From the NCBI RefSeq assembly GCF_002943715.1, contig NZ_MQUA01000014.1, forward strand, positions 248,001-312,000: a stretch of DNA of 64,000 nucleotides, given 5' to 3'. This document shows, in pieces, positions 17,528 through 25,467 of the stretch (position 1 is the first letter of the stretch; every line of letters begins with the position of its first letter). Under the pieces are notes generated by a model. It worked only from the letters and a program-made list of their open reading frames with translations. It had not been told where the DNA came from and made no database searches. Source of the stretch: Polaribacter filamentus. GTDB lineage: Bacteria; Bacteroidota; Bacteroidia; Flavobacteriales; Flavobacteriaceae. Position numbers and translations under genes: made by a program.

Positions 17528-17654
17528 TTAAATAGAAAATTATATTTTATTAAGGCCCTAATTTATCTAATTTTAACTAATCAGAAAAATTATATTTTTG
17601 GAAAATACTTGTCATTTATATTTTTTCAAGATATAACTTTTGTAAATTTACAAC

Positions 17655-17894
17655 ATGAAATTAACGTTAAAAATAATGTTTGTCGTTTTTTTGGTTTGGA
17701 TGGCAACGGGAGTATATCTTGTAAACGCAGAACACGAAAAAGCACAAGTCGTTATGGGCTTGGGTGTTTTTTACTTCTCGTTTTTGTTTATGCCTTTTTT
17801 TATTTATTATAGATACAAGGACGGCAAATACAAAAAGTATATTTTAAATGATGAAAAGTTGATAAAAGCTTTTAAGAATGTAGGTAAGGATTAA
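17655..17894 (+). CDS. Small two-span membrane protein
   Basis: The 79-residue protein has hydrophobic segments at about residues 4-24 (TLKIMFVVFLVWMATGVYLV) and 33-52 (VMGLGVFYFSFLFMPFFIYY), followed by a basic tail. It may be a small inner-membrane protein of unknown role. The start at ATG 17655 directly precedes the first span. It is convergent with the decayed EEP phosphatase gene, whose 3' end overlaps it by about 12 bases. Confidence 0.6.
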   Translation: MKLTLKIMFVVFLVWMATGVYLVNAEHEKAQVVMGLGVFYFSFLFMPFFIYYRYKDGKYKKYILNDEKLIKAFKNVGKD

Positions 17895-18480
17895 TCTTCT
17901 TTTCTAGAAAAGTATATACAGGAAAATGGTCGGAAAATCCTCCTTGATATCACCTACTAATATTGGTTTTAAAAGGGCTTCCTTTTAATTTTCCTGAGTT
18001 CCATCAACAATAGTTATCAGCATTTAGGCAGCAGCAATTCTTTTAGGCGTTGATTCTGCTTTACCTTAGCTTCAAGAGGTCCAATTATTTGCTAAAACAT
18101 TTAGTAACTCTCTATGCAAGTTTCCACTAAATTTTAAAATACCTCTTGTATAATCTCGTTTGCCTGCATTATCTTTTAGAAAAACGAGATAGGTTTTATA
18201 ACTCAATAATTCGAAAGCAATTTTATTGTACAACAAGGCTAAATCAGCTACTACTTTTTCGTTTTCAACTTCGACTAAACCATCAAGTACAGGTGGATTT
18301 TCAGATCGTCTCATGCCTAATTGCAAAATTACAGAACCCAGTTTCTTGATTTTAATTTTGTAACGTCTAAAGGTTCATTTGTTTTTCTTTTTGGGGTAAA
18401 CTCATCATCGGCGGTTGTTGGGTTATTAAAAGTATCAAATAAATTTTCTATATTAGAAAATGTGATAGTTGTATTTTTTC
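17882..18480 (-). pseudogene. Endonuclease/exonuclease/phosphatase (EEP) family pseudogene
   Basis: Pieces of an EEP-fold phosphohydrolase can be read in order on the minus strand. They are NIENLFDTFNNPTTADDEFTPK at about 18446-18381, then LGMRRSENPPVLDGLVEVENEK, RDYTRGILKFSG and NVLANNWTS (18326-18072), then GKAESTPKRIAAA, LKGSPFKTN and GGFSDHFPVYTFLEKK (to about 17895). Normal family members carry these blocks in one frame. Here they are separated by frameshifts and by TGA, TAA and TAG stops, and about 25 residues before ALLYNK are deleted. No functional product is possible. The family's active-site GGFSDHFPV motif survives. Confidence 0.85.
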
Positions 18481-18617
18481 ACTTTGTTTTGAGGATGAAA
18501 ATTAGGTGAACATATAGAGTTTCTTGTAAATCTAGCACAATTTTATAACATTAAATATAATGTTATATTAACATTAGGATATGCTATTTTAACTTTTTCT
18601 ATATTAGTTTTGTAAAA

Positions 18618-18707
18618 ATTAATTGTTTAAAAAGAAAAGTATAAGACCAAAAACCATCAGATTTGAATTAATTAGCTAAAACCTCAATTTCGGTTGAGGT
18701 TTTTTTA
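18618..18707 (+). ncRNA. Candidate small RNA ending in an intrinsic terminator
   Basis: A good terminator at 18678-18707 has no upstream plus-strand gene to serve: the preceding locus is a minus-strand pseudogene. A TAnnTTTG element (TAGTTTTG, 18605-18612) precedes it, predicting a transcript of about 90 bases. No family is recognised, and the -33 element is not clear. Confidence 0.3.
18678..18707 (+). terminator. Orphan intrinsic terminator
   Basis: AAAACCTCAA pairs with TTGAGGTTTT around the loop TTTCGG and runs into a T-tract. It is perfect over 10 bp and oriented for plus-strand transcription, with no protein gene directly upstream. Confidence 0.8.
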
Positions 18708-18799
18708 TGCTTTAAACGGACTAAAGCAAATCGTTAAAAATTAGTTTCACACATATAATTAGTAGCAATACTATTTTATTTTTATAAAATATAATCAGT

Positions 18800-19489
18800 A
18801 TGAGAATTTGTATTCTTTTTTTATCTATTTTTTTATTAGCAAACAAGTCATATTCGCAAGTTGTCGAGAATCAAACGGGTGCTTGGTACATGTATTTTTA
18901 CAACCATCAGTTTAAAAATTTGCAGTGGGGAATTCAAGGGGATTTTCAGCACAGAGATTGGCAAGTTTTAGGCGATCAAGAACAATTATTATTGCGTTCT
19001 GGAATTACTTTTACACCTAAAGATGCTGGAGTTCTATTAACCCTAGGAATTGCAAATATAACTTCAGGGCAGTTTGGAGAATCGGACGATACATCAAACG
19101 AAAACAGAATCTACCAAGAAGCATTGTTGCCTCAAAAAATAGGGAATCGACTTTTAATTACACATCGTTTTAGATACGAACAACGTTTTGTGGAAAGTCA
19201 AGATTTCAGAACAAGATACAGGTATAATTTATTTATCAATATTCCTTTTAATGCTAAAGATTTAAGTGCAAAAACGATGTATGGGGCCTTTTATAATGAG
19301 CTTTTTATAAATGGAGAAAGAACCATTGGAGACGGTAAAGAGGTAGAATTATTTGATAGAAATAGAAGTTATTTTGGTTTGGGTTATGTTTTAAACAAAT
19401 CAGTAAGATTTCAAGTGGGTTATATGATGCAGACGACCAATGCTTGGAGTAAAGGGCAATTACAATTTAGTATGCATCATAATTTTTAA
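18800..19489 (+). CDS. DUF2490 outer-membrane/periplasmic beta-rich protein
   Basis: The 229-residue protein has a signal peptide (residues 1-19, ending SYSQ). Alternating beta-strand segments follow and end in an aromatic residue (FSMHHNF), typical of an outer-membrane barrel. Blocks such as TGAWYMYFYNHQFKN, WGIQGDFQHRDWQ, HRFRYEQRFV and FRTRYRYNLFINIPF are characteristic of the DUF2490 family of Bacteroidota and Proteobacteria. The function is unknown; the number of strands suggests a small barrel. It is transcribed alone and followed by a carbonic-anhydrase remnant on the same strand. Confidence 0.85.
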   Translation: MRICILFLSIFLLANKSYSQVVENQTGAWYMYFYNHQFKNLQWGIQGDFQHRDWQVLGDQEQLLLRSGITFTPKDAGVLLTLGIANITSGQFGESDDTSNENRIYQEALLPQKIGNRLLITHRFRYEQRFVESQDFRTRYRYNLFINIPFNAKDLSAKTMYGAFYNELFINGERTIGDGKEVELFDRNRSYFGLGYVLNKSVRFQVGYMMQTTNAWSKGQLQFSMHHNF

Positions 19490-19499
19490 CAAGAACGTT

Positions 19500-19707
19500 T
19501 TAACACAAAGAGATTATTCCACTCAAAGAAGTTTCTTTTAAAAACGAAGCTTTTACAAATGCTCTAATACATAATAATGCTTTAAAAACAGTTGATTACA
19601 TTAGAGTTACATCACCTAAAATAGCAAGTTTATAAAAAGAAGGCAAAATTAAAATAGTAGCAGCAATTTATAACATGGCTGCAGGAAATTTAGAATTTAT
19701 TCAATAA
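19500..19707 (+). pseudogene. Beta-carbonic anhydrase remnant (C-terminal end)
   Basis: Only the last third of a beta-class carbonic anhydrase is left. In one frame it reads ALKTVDYIRVTSPKIASL, then TAA, then KEGKIKIVAAIYNMAAGNLEFIQ and a natural stop at 19705-19707. In intact relatives the residue at the stop is usually acidic (LEKEGKIKIVGA...), consistent with a GAA to TAA change. The zinc-binding N-terminal part (CxDSR, HxxC) is absent. Similarity is only clear from about 19580 onward; the left border is approximate. Confidence 0.75.
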
Positions 19708-19756
19708 GAAATAAATAAGTTTGAGTGATTGATTGATTAGTTGGTGTCAAAATTCT

Positions 19757-19784
19757 TTTGGTGTCAACTTTCTTTTTACCTTTG
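19757..19784 (+). promoter_or_regulatory. Promoter of hflX
   Basis: TTTG (19757-19760) and TACCTTTG (19777-19784) are separated by 16 bases, fitting the Bacteroidota -33/-7 pattern with slightly short spacing. The hflX ATG begins only 7 bases later, so the transcript would be leaderless or almost so. A 10-base direct repeat TTGGTGTCAA (19741-19750 and 19758-19767) overlaps the -33 element. Confidence 0.55.
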
Positions 19785-19790
19785 TATCTT

Positions 19791-21008
19791 ATGATAGACC
19801 AAAAAGAAGCCATTTCTGAAAAAGTTGTTTTAATAGGTGTAATTACCCAAAAACAAGACGAATCTAAATCTCAAGAATATTTAGATGAACTAGAGTTTTT
19901 AACATTAACTGCTGGTGGAGTTGTTGTGAAAAGATTTGTTCAAAAAATGGAAAAACCAAATCCTAAAACCTTTTTAGGAACAGGTAAACTAGAAGAAGTA
20001 AGAGATTTTATTCAGGGAAACGAAATAGGAACCGCTATTTTTGATGATGAATTATCTGCCGGACAATTGCGAAATATTGAAGCAATTCTAGATTGTAAAA
20101 TTTTAGACAGAACCAATTTAATCTTAGATATTTTTGCGCAAAGAGCACAAACAAGTTCGGCAAAAACACAAGTTGAGTTAGCACAGCATCAATATCTATT
20201 ACCACGTTTAACGAGACTTTGGACCCATTTAGATAAGCAAAAAGGTGGAATTGGGATGCGTGGTCCTGGAGAAACAGAAATTGAAACGGATAGACGTATT
20301 ATTCGGGATAAAATAGATGTATTAAAAAAGAAACTTTTAACCATAGATAGACAAACGTCTGTGCAGCGTAAAAATCGCGGAAAAATGGTAAGAGTTGCTT
20401 TGGTTGGTTACACAAACGTTGGGAAATCGACATTAATGAATGTAATTAGCAAGAGTGATGTATTTGCAGAAGACAAGCTTTTCGCAACTTTAGATACCAC
20501 AGTTCGAAAAGTAGTGATTAAGAACCTTCCGTTTTTAATGACAGACACCGTTGGTTTTATTAGAAAATTACCGACACAATTAGTGGAATCTTTTAAATCA
20601 ACGTTAGATGAAGTTCGGGAAGCAGATTTATTATTGCATGTGGTAGATATTTCTCATGCAAGTTTTGAGGATCAGATTGCTTCGGTAAATTCTGTTTTAG
20701 CGGATATAAAATGTGCAGACAAACCAACTTTAATGGTTTTTAATAAGATTGATGCCTATTCTTTTGAAACGATTGATGAAGATGATTTAGTTACAGAAAA
20801 AGGCAAAGAACATTACACTTTACAAGATTGGCAAAAAACATGGATGAATGATTATGATGCACCATCTATCTTTATTTCTGCTCTAAACAAAGATAATTTA
20901 GAATATTTTAAAGAAACAGTTTATGAAGAAGTAAAGAAAATTCATATTCAACGTTTTCCTTATAGCGACTTTTTGTATACTGAATACGAAGAGGAAGAGG
21001 AAATTTAA
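19791..21008 (+). CDS. hflX: Ribosome-associated GTPase HflX
   Basis: HflX binds 50S/70S ribosomes and splits stalled ones, using GTP (also ATP). The N-terminal HflX domain covers about residues 1-190 and includes GKLEEVRDFI and the family signature GGIGMRGPGETEIETDRR. The G domain follows with the P-loop GYTNVGKST, switch II DTVGFIRKLP and NKID (FNKIDAY). The start at ATG 19791 is chosen over an in-frame GTG at 19758 because family members begin here and a promoter lies in between. The C-terminus ends in an acidic EEEEEI tail. It is a single gene. Confidence 0.94.
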   Translation: MIDQKEAISEKVVLIGVITQKQDESKSQEYLDELEFLTLTAGGVVVKRFVQKMEKPNPKTFLGTGKLEEVRDFIQGNEIGTAIFDDELSAGQLRNIEAILDCKILDRTNLILDIFAQRAQTSSAKTQVELAQHQYLLPRLTRLWTHLDKQKGGIGMRGPGETEIETDRRIIRDKIDVLKKKLLTIDRQTSVQRKNRGKMVRVALVGYTNVGKSTLMNVISKSDVFAEDKLFATLDTTVRKVVIKNLPFLMTDTVGFIRKLPTQLVESFKSTLDEVREADLLLHVVDISHASFEDQIASVNSVLADIKCADKPTLMVFNKIDAYSFETIDEDDLVTEKGKEHYTLQDWQKTWMNDYDAPSIFISALNKDNLEYFKETVYEEVKKIHIQRFPYSDFLYTEYEEEEEI

Positions 21009-21022
21009 TAATTTAATACAAT

Positions 21023-21050
21023 CCTACAGGGTCTTTTAAGACCTTGTAGG
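21023..21050. terminator. Bidirectional terminator between hflX and the CNNM gene
   Basis: CCTACAGGGTCTT pairs with AAGACCTTGTAGG (one mismatch) between two convergent genes. T-rich sequence follows on the plus strand (TATTTTATT). Confidence 0.75.
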
Positions 21051-21054
21051 TATT

Positions 21055-22170
21055 TTATTCCTCTTTTTTTTCCTCAATAATTCCCATTCGTTTAGCTCTA
21101 TTTTTCCAAGATTTTCTTGCCAACGCTTGCAAGTCTTCAACAGAATCACTTTCGTCCATAATTTCTAAACCAAGCAAAGTTTCTATAACATCTTCTTGAG
21201 AAACAATACCACTAACAGAACCATATTCATCAACCACTAAAGCAATATGTTCTTTTTCTTGTATTAATTTATCAAACAAATCCGGAATCGATAAATCCCT
21301 TTCTGTAATTAAAATATTTCTTCGGATGCTCGCCAAGTTTTCATTTCCTTGTCCGTTGATGATTGCTTCCAATAAATGATCTTTTAAAAAATAACCAGTG
21401 ATTTCATCCTGATTTTCTGCAAAAACAGGAATTCTAGAAAAATGCAACTTTTTATGCTCGTTGTAAAAAGATTGTATGGTTTGGCTTTCATCAGCAATCT
21501 CTAAAACAGATCTTGGCGTCATTACATCATTTACTTTAATCTCGTTAAAGCCTAAAAGGTTTCTAATAACCTTACTTTCATTCTTTTGAAAAACACCGTC
21601 TTTTTCAGCCATTTCTGTCATTACTAAAAAGCTTTCTCTATTTAAAATACTACCGTGACCTTTGCCTCCGATTAACTTTGTGGTTAATTGTAAAATCCAT
21701 AAAAATCCTGTCCATTTTAAGGGAAAAATCAAAATTTTTAAAGTTTTAGCAGTAAAACTTGCCAGCTGTTTCCAATACGTTGCACCAATAGTTTTAGGTA
21801 TAATTTCTGAGGCTACCAAGATTAAAATAGTCATGACTGTCGAAACAATACCCACCATAACGTCTTCGGTAATATTTATTCCAAGAATGCTTTTAACAGA
21901 AGTTCCATACATTTCTGCGTAGGCAACTTTTGCCTGGACACCAACTAATATTGCGCCCACGGTGTGTGCAATAGTATTAATTGTTAAAATAGCAATAAGT
22001 GGCTTGTCAACATCTTTTTTTAAGGTTTCTAAATCTATTGCAAATGCTAGCCCTTCTTTCTTTTTAAGGTTTATAAATGTTGCAGTAATGCTTAGTAAAA
22101 CAGCTTCTAGAATTGAGCATAAAAATGAAAAGAAAATAGATATGGTAGCGTAAATAATTAATAAGGTCAT
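21055..22170 (-). CDS. CNNM/DUF21-CBS transmembrane protein (hemolysin/CorC-like)
   Basis: The 371-residue protein begins with a DUF21 membrane domain of about four spans (residues 1-185, for example LLIIYATISIFFSFLCSILEAVLLS). It is followed by two CBS domains (about 200-325), including the MTPRSVLEIADESQ and VVDEYGSVSGIVSQEDVIETLLG segments. Such proteins are linked to magnesium or divalent-cation efflux. The name 'hemolysin' in databases is historical. The C-terminal transporter-associated (CorC_HlyC) domain is missing, making it shorter than the usual 420-440 residues. It lacks a gldD neighbour, so identification as the gliding protein GldE is not supported. Confidence 0.87.
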   Translation of the reverse strand: MTLLIIYATISIFFSFLCSILEAVLLSITATFINLKKKEGLAFAIDLETLKKDVDKPLIAILTINTIAHTVGAILVGVQAKVAYAEMYGTSVKSILGINITEDVMVGIVSTVMTILILVASEIIPKTIGATYWKQLASFTAKTLKILIFPLKWTGFLWILQLTTKLIGGKGHGSILNRESFLVMTEMAEKDGVFQKNESKVIRNLLGFNEIKVNDVMTPRSVLEIADESQTIQSFYNEHKKLHFSRIPVFAENQDEITGYFLKDHLLEAIINGQGNENLASIRRNILITERDLSIPDLFDKLIQEKEHIALVVDEYGSVSGIVSQEDVIETLLGLEIMDESDSVEDLQALARKSWKNRAKRMGIIEEKKEE

Positions 22171-22409
22171 TACATGAATTTAGGTTGCAAAAATAGGCAA
22201 ATATAAAGGCCTTAACTACTCTTTCTTTATTTTGAAAAATGGTAGATGAAAATAACTAATAGTAGTATATTAAAATTATAAAAAATGATTAAATTAGCTG
22301 TATTTGTTTATAGAGGGACGTTGTATATTAGTGCTTTAATTTTTTTTTATGATAAATATCTTATTTTTAGATATAAATATATTTTTATTCGAGTATTAAA
22401 TTATATCAA
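22171..22409. other. Intergenic region, no gene seen
   Basis: This AT-rich stretch lies between the CNNM start and the NapD-like remnant. Short plus-strand reading frames from an ATG at 22284 have no recognisable similarity. Nothing else was seen. Confidence 0.4.
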
Positions 22410-22592
22410 ATGGACATAAAAAGTTATTTAGCGCATCCAAATAGAAGATAAAAAGAAAAGTTTATAAATGAGTTATCAGTTTTAAAAAATTGCAAAATAA
22501 CTCCAGCAGAAAAGAAAGACGTTATTGTTCTGATTACGCACACAGAAAGTGATTTTGGCGACGCTATTTTAAAACAGCGTATAGAATTTTAA
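22410..22592 (+). pseudogene. NapD-like chaperone remnant with internal stop
   Basis: One frame reads MDIKSYLAHPNRR, TAA (22449-22451), then KEKFINELSVLKNCKITPA and EKKDVIVLITHTESD up to a stop at 22590-22592. The pattern (initial strand, helix, NCKITPA turn, DVIVLIT strand) matches the small NapD-type ferredoxin-like chaperones that bind Tat signals of nitrate reductase. The C-terminal strand is missing. Identification is tentative because the family is short and diverse. No nap genes are nearby. Confidence 0.5.
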
Positions 22593-22619
22593 TAGGTTAA
22601 AAACTATAGCACGAGTCTC

Positions 22620-23543
22620 TTAGAGAGAATAACTCACACCAAACAACCAATAAGATTGTAATTTATTATTTACGGTATTAAAATTTTCTGACGGATTTGT
22701 AATTAAAGAATTACTTAAAGCTTCTTGTTTGTTTTTTCGAAGACCAAGTTCAAAACCTAAGCCAATTCCTTTCCAAACTGTATATCCTAAAGAGTTTGTA
22801 AATGTCCAGTTAGATAAATCACTATTTTTATAACTTTGAAACATCGACAAGTTCGATTTTACGCTTAATTTATTATATTTTGTTGTATGATCTGCGACTA
22901 TTTTTGTTCCTAAAGAAGATTCAAAAACACTATTTCCTTTACTAAATACAAAGTTGTAGTTTCCTGGATTTATAACAACAACGAGGTTGCTGGTTGGCGT
23001 CCAAGTTAAACCTGCACCTAAATCTAAATATCCCGGATCATTAAAGTTTTCTAATAAGGTAGTTCTATATTCACTCAAACCAGAAATTGCCCATTTTTGA
23101 TTTAGTCTTTTTCCATATAAAGAAGATATTGTAAAAACATCGGTAGCTGTTTCAAAATTACCACTATCAGTTGGGTCGTCTCTATTGTCTATTTTTACCC
23201 AACCTAGATTTACCGTTCCAGAGTTTCTCCAAAAGAAATCTTTTTGAATTAAATTAGCAAAAGCATTAACAGTGAAACCAATGTTACCTGCAGAAGTATT
23301 TGGTGCAGATCTAGCATACCAGTTATTAAATCCAGATAAACTAGCCCCAATTGTGCCAAAAGCACCTTTTCTCCAGCCAGGAAGTGCATCTATTTTGGCT
23401 TGTATCGCATTTGTTTTTACTTGTAATTTAGTAATAGAATCTTTCTTAGAGGCTAATGTTTTTTTTAATTCATCAATAGTTTGTGCGTTTATAGAAAAAC
23501 ATATAAAAACAAATAATAGTAAGATTGATAATTTTTTCATCAA
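22620..23543 (-). CDS. DUF3078 outer-membrane-type protein (copy 1)
   Basis: The 307-residue protein has a signal peptide (about residues 1-20, ending INAQ) and a short coiled-coil-like segment (TIDELKKTLASKKDSITKLQ). A beta-rich domain with amphipathic strands follows and ends YWLFGVSYSL, typical of a barrel C-terminus. Blocks such as GFNNWYARSAPNTSAGNIG and DLGAGLTWTP are typical of DUF3078. It lies 54 bases downstream of a second DUF3078 gene and is probably co-transcribed with it. In Flavobacteriia such genes sit next to suf genes, as here. The function is unknown. Confidence 0.85.
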   Translation of the reverse strand: MMKKLSILLLFVFICFSINAQTIDELKKTLASKKDSITKLQVKTNAIQAKIDALPGWRKGAFGTIGASLSGFNNWYARSAPNTSAGNIGFTVNAFANLIQKDFFWRNSGTVNLGWVKIDNRDDPTDSGNFETATDVFTISSLYGKRLNQKWAISGLSEYRTTLLENFNDPGYLDLGAGLTWTPTSNLVVVINPGNYNFVFSKGNSVFESSLGTKIVADHTTKYNKLSVKSNLSMFQSYKNSDLSNWTFTNSLGYTVWKGIGLGFELGLRKNKQEALSNSLITNPSENFNTVNNKLQSYWLFGVSYSL

Positions 23544-23597
23544 TAAAATTTTAGGAATTTGAAAAAGGAGTCTTTAGAAGTTTAGACCTAAAAAGTT

Positions 23598-24464
23598 TTA
23601 ATAAGTCACTTTTTCATGGAAATCATAATTAAGTCCCATGCCAAAAAGTTGTCTAAATTGAACTTTCCCGGATGAATTATCATCGATAATTGTATGAAAA
23701 GTCATTTGCATTTTTATGAACTTATTTACCTTAAAACGGATGTTAGATTGATAGTCTAAATCAATATTTTGAGGCTTTCCTAGATAATCTGAGTATAGTG
23801 CTATAATGTTTTCCATTTCAATGTTCTCCATCAAAGAAAATTTGGAATATCCAGTTAAATTAAAACCTAAACTAAAGACAGAATTGTCCCCCTCTTCTAC
23901 ACCAAATTGACCAGAAAACTCATCGTTAACGAAAGTGAATCTTGAGGTTGCCGGGGCTATGTTCACATTTAAATTGTCAGATTCTTTCCAAAGCATTCCT
24001 GGTCCAAAACTTAAATAGGCAGGAGAGAAGAAGTTGGATACTAAAGATTTAGGTTCTATTTTATAATTATAACCTTCTGTGTATTGAGTTTTAAAATTGG
24101 TAAAGAAAGAGAAAAACCAAAAGTCTTTAGATTTTATACCTAAAAGTGAATTAAGTTCAAAACGATCGTCTGTTTTACGATATCCTTTTTCACCTAGATA
24201 GCTTAAACCATAGCCACTTATAACTCTGGTATCCCAGTTTAAATTCTCATTTTTATGGTTAATATCGTAGTTGATATTGATGTTTCCAGCAACCGTATTT
24301 TCTCCCCCAGAAACCCAATTGGTAAATGAAGATTGATTAAAAATAAAGGCAAATCTTCCTTGTATTTTCCATTTAGGGATTGGAAGAGGTTCTTTGGCTT
24401 TCTTTTTTTGAGCAAACAAATTTATTGAAAATAAAATGCAAAAAATTAAGAAAAATTTATTCAA
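23598..24464 (-). CDS. DUF3078 outer-membrane-type protein (copy 2)
   Basis: The 288-residue protein has a signal peptide (residues 1-18, ending NLFAQ), a basic linker (KKKAKEPLPIPKW) and a beta-rich domain. Visible blocks are SSFTNWVSGGENTVAGNIN, NLNWDTRVISGYGLSYLGE and FGPGMLWKESDNLNVNIAP, and it ends MGLNYDFHEKVTY. It is a clear paralogue of the next gene downstream, sharing the NW..(S)G.(N)T.AGNI core and the DLG/SFGPG..W motif. It lies 49 bases after the DUF2480 gene on the same strand and so belongs to the suf-linked group. The function is unknown. Confidence 0.85.
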   Translation of the reverse strand: MNKFFLIFCILFSINLFAQKKKAKEPLPIPKWKIQGRFAFIFNQSSFTNWVSGGENTVAGNININYDINHKNENLNWDTRVISGYGLSYLGEKGYRKTDDRFELNSLLGIKSKDFWFFSFFTNFKTQYTEGYNYKIEPKSLVSNFFSPAYLSFGPGMLWKESDNLNVNIAPATSRFTFVNDEFSGQFGVEEGDNSVFSLGFNLTGYSKFSLMENIEMENIIALYSDYLGKPQNIDLDYQSNIRFKVNKFIKMQMTFHTIIDDNSSGKVQFRQLFGMGLNYDFHEKVTY

Positions 24465-24513
24465 GGTACATTCTTTAAAAGCAAAAATAATAAAATCTAT
24501 TTAAATTATAAAA

Positions 24514-25023
24514 CTATTTCTTTGATTTATAAAGCGGTACGGTAGAACAAGCCTCCCCAAACATAATGCTTTTTGCTATTGGCTGTAATTTTGATATTAA
24601 AAAGGCATACGCAGAATTTGGTATTGGTTTATTTGCGCATCCTTTTATAATTATAGGCTTATCAGCAAAATCTTTTAAATCTAAAAAACCAATCAACTCT
24701 TGATAAATAACAGTTTCTAACAATTCTAGACCACCAATAACAACTTTATTTGCAAAAGGTGTCAATTCTGATGCAATTAACATAAAAGCCCAAGAAGGAA
24801 TTATGGCGTCAGCAGAGCAAGAAACAGCTACAAAACAGTTTTTGTATTGAGACCAATTATGAGTATTAACAGATTCTCTAAAATCTTTTTCTTTTAAAAT
24901 GATTTCTTGAAATAACCAATCTTTAATGTCAAAAACAACTCTTTTTCCTTCTGGATAAATCTCCTCTAGATCAAAAGTTATTAATTTGCTATTGGTTACT
25001 CTATTTATAATTTCTTCTTGCAT
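24514..25023 (-). CDS. DUF2480 family protein
   Basis: The 169-residue cytosolic protein has the conserved DUF2480 layout: EEIINRVTNSKLITFDLE at the start, then IKDWLFQEIILKEKDFR, AVSCSADAIIPSWAFMLI and KGCANKPIPNSAYAFLI. The two cysteine-containing blocks (SCSADAIIP and KGCANKPIP) are suggestive of metal or Fe-S contact. In Flavobacteriia this family commonly sits among suf genes, and here it lies downstream of the DUF59 and sufE genes. A role in Fe-S cluster work is a context inference. Confidence 0.85.
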   Translation of the reverse strand: MQEEIINRVTNSKLITFDLEEIYPEGKRVVFDIKDWLFQEIILKEKDFRESVNTHNWSQYKNCFVAVSCSADAIIPSWAFMLIASELTPFANKVVIGGLELLETVIYQELIGFLDLKDFADKPIIIKGCANKPIPNSAYAFLISKLQPIAKSIMFGEACSTVPLYKSKK

Positions 25024-25135
25024 GCTTTTGGTTCAAGGTTTAAATTTCAAAGATTCAAAGTTGCAGAGTTGCATAGTTAGTTTTAAAACTGGTTATAGCA
25101 GAGTATCAGACAATTTTTTATAAACTAAAAACTAA

Positions 25136-25456
25136 TTACAGCATTCCCAATTCTAACTTTGCTTCTTCACTCATCATTTCTGAGGTCCAAGTTGGGTCAA
25201 AAGTAATTTCAACTTCGCAATTATTAATTTCTTTTAAAGTTTTCACTTTGTCCTCAACTTCTACGGGCAGTGTTTCTGCAACGGGGCAATTAGGTGATGT
25301 TAATGTCATTAATATTTTTGCATTGTTTTCTTCGGATACAAAAACATCATAAATTAATCCTAATTCGTAAATGTCTACAGGAATTTCTGGATCATAAATG
25401 GTTTTTAAAACTCTTACAATTTTATCTCCTATTTCGTCTAATTCTTTATCTGTCAT
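25136..25456 (-). CDS. DUF59/MIP18-type Fe-S assembly protein (SufT-like)
   Basis: The 106-residue protein carries the DUF59 signature: KTIYDPEIPVDIYELGLIYDV, then MTLTSPNCPVAETLP with the conserved cysteine, and ITFDPTWTSEMMSEEAKLELG. Such proteins help assemble or deliver Fe-S clusters. It lies 11 bases downstream of sufE on the same strand, so the two are almost certainly co-transcribed. It lacks the extra N-terminal domain of classical SufT and is the short form common in Bacteroidota suf operons. Confidence 0.92.
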   Translation of the reverse strand: MTDKELDEIGDKIVRVLKTIYDPEIPVDIYELGLIYDVFVSEENNAKILMTLTSPNCPVAETLPVEVEDKVKTLKEINNCEVEITFDPTWTSEMMSEEAKLELGML

Positions 25457-25467
25457 TGTCTTAAATC

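Larger units (their letters stand above)
18481..18799. other. Intergenic region before the DUF2490 gene
   Basis: The stretch contains a palindrome TAACATT/AATGTTA (18546-18565), a further TAACATTA copy at 18569-18576, a -7-like element TAGTTTTG (18605-18612) and a strong terminator (18678-18707). No ORF lies between the -7-like element and the terminator. The remaining 90 bases up to the DUF2490 start show nothing recognisable. Confidence 0.5.

Noticed and set aside
18146..18509. Plus-strand reading frames over the EEP pseudogene
   Set aside because: The opposite strand shows the ordered EEP blocks; the plus-strand frames are shadows of these.
21055..22170. Hemolysin toxin
   Set aside because: The DUF21-CBS architecture is that of CNNM-type ion transport proteins; the hemolysin name is historical.
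25024..25135. Tandem repeat or CRISPR-like array between the DUF2480 and DUF59 genes
   Set aside because: Only loose similarity among short AAAGTTGCAGAGTTGCA-like words; no regular spacers or exact repeats.
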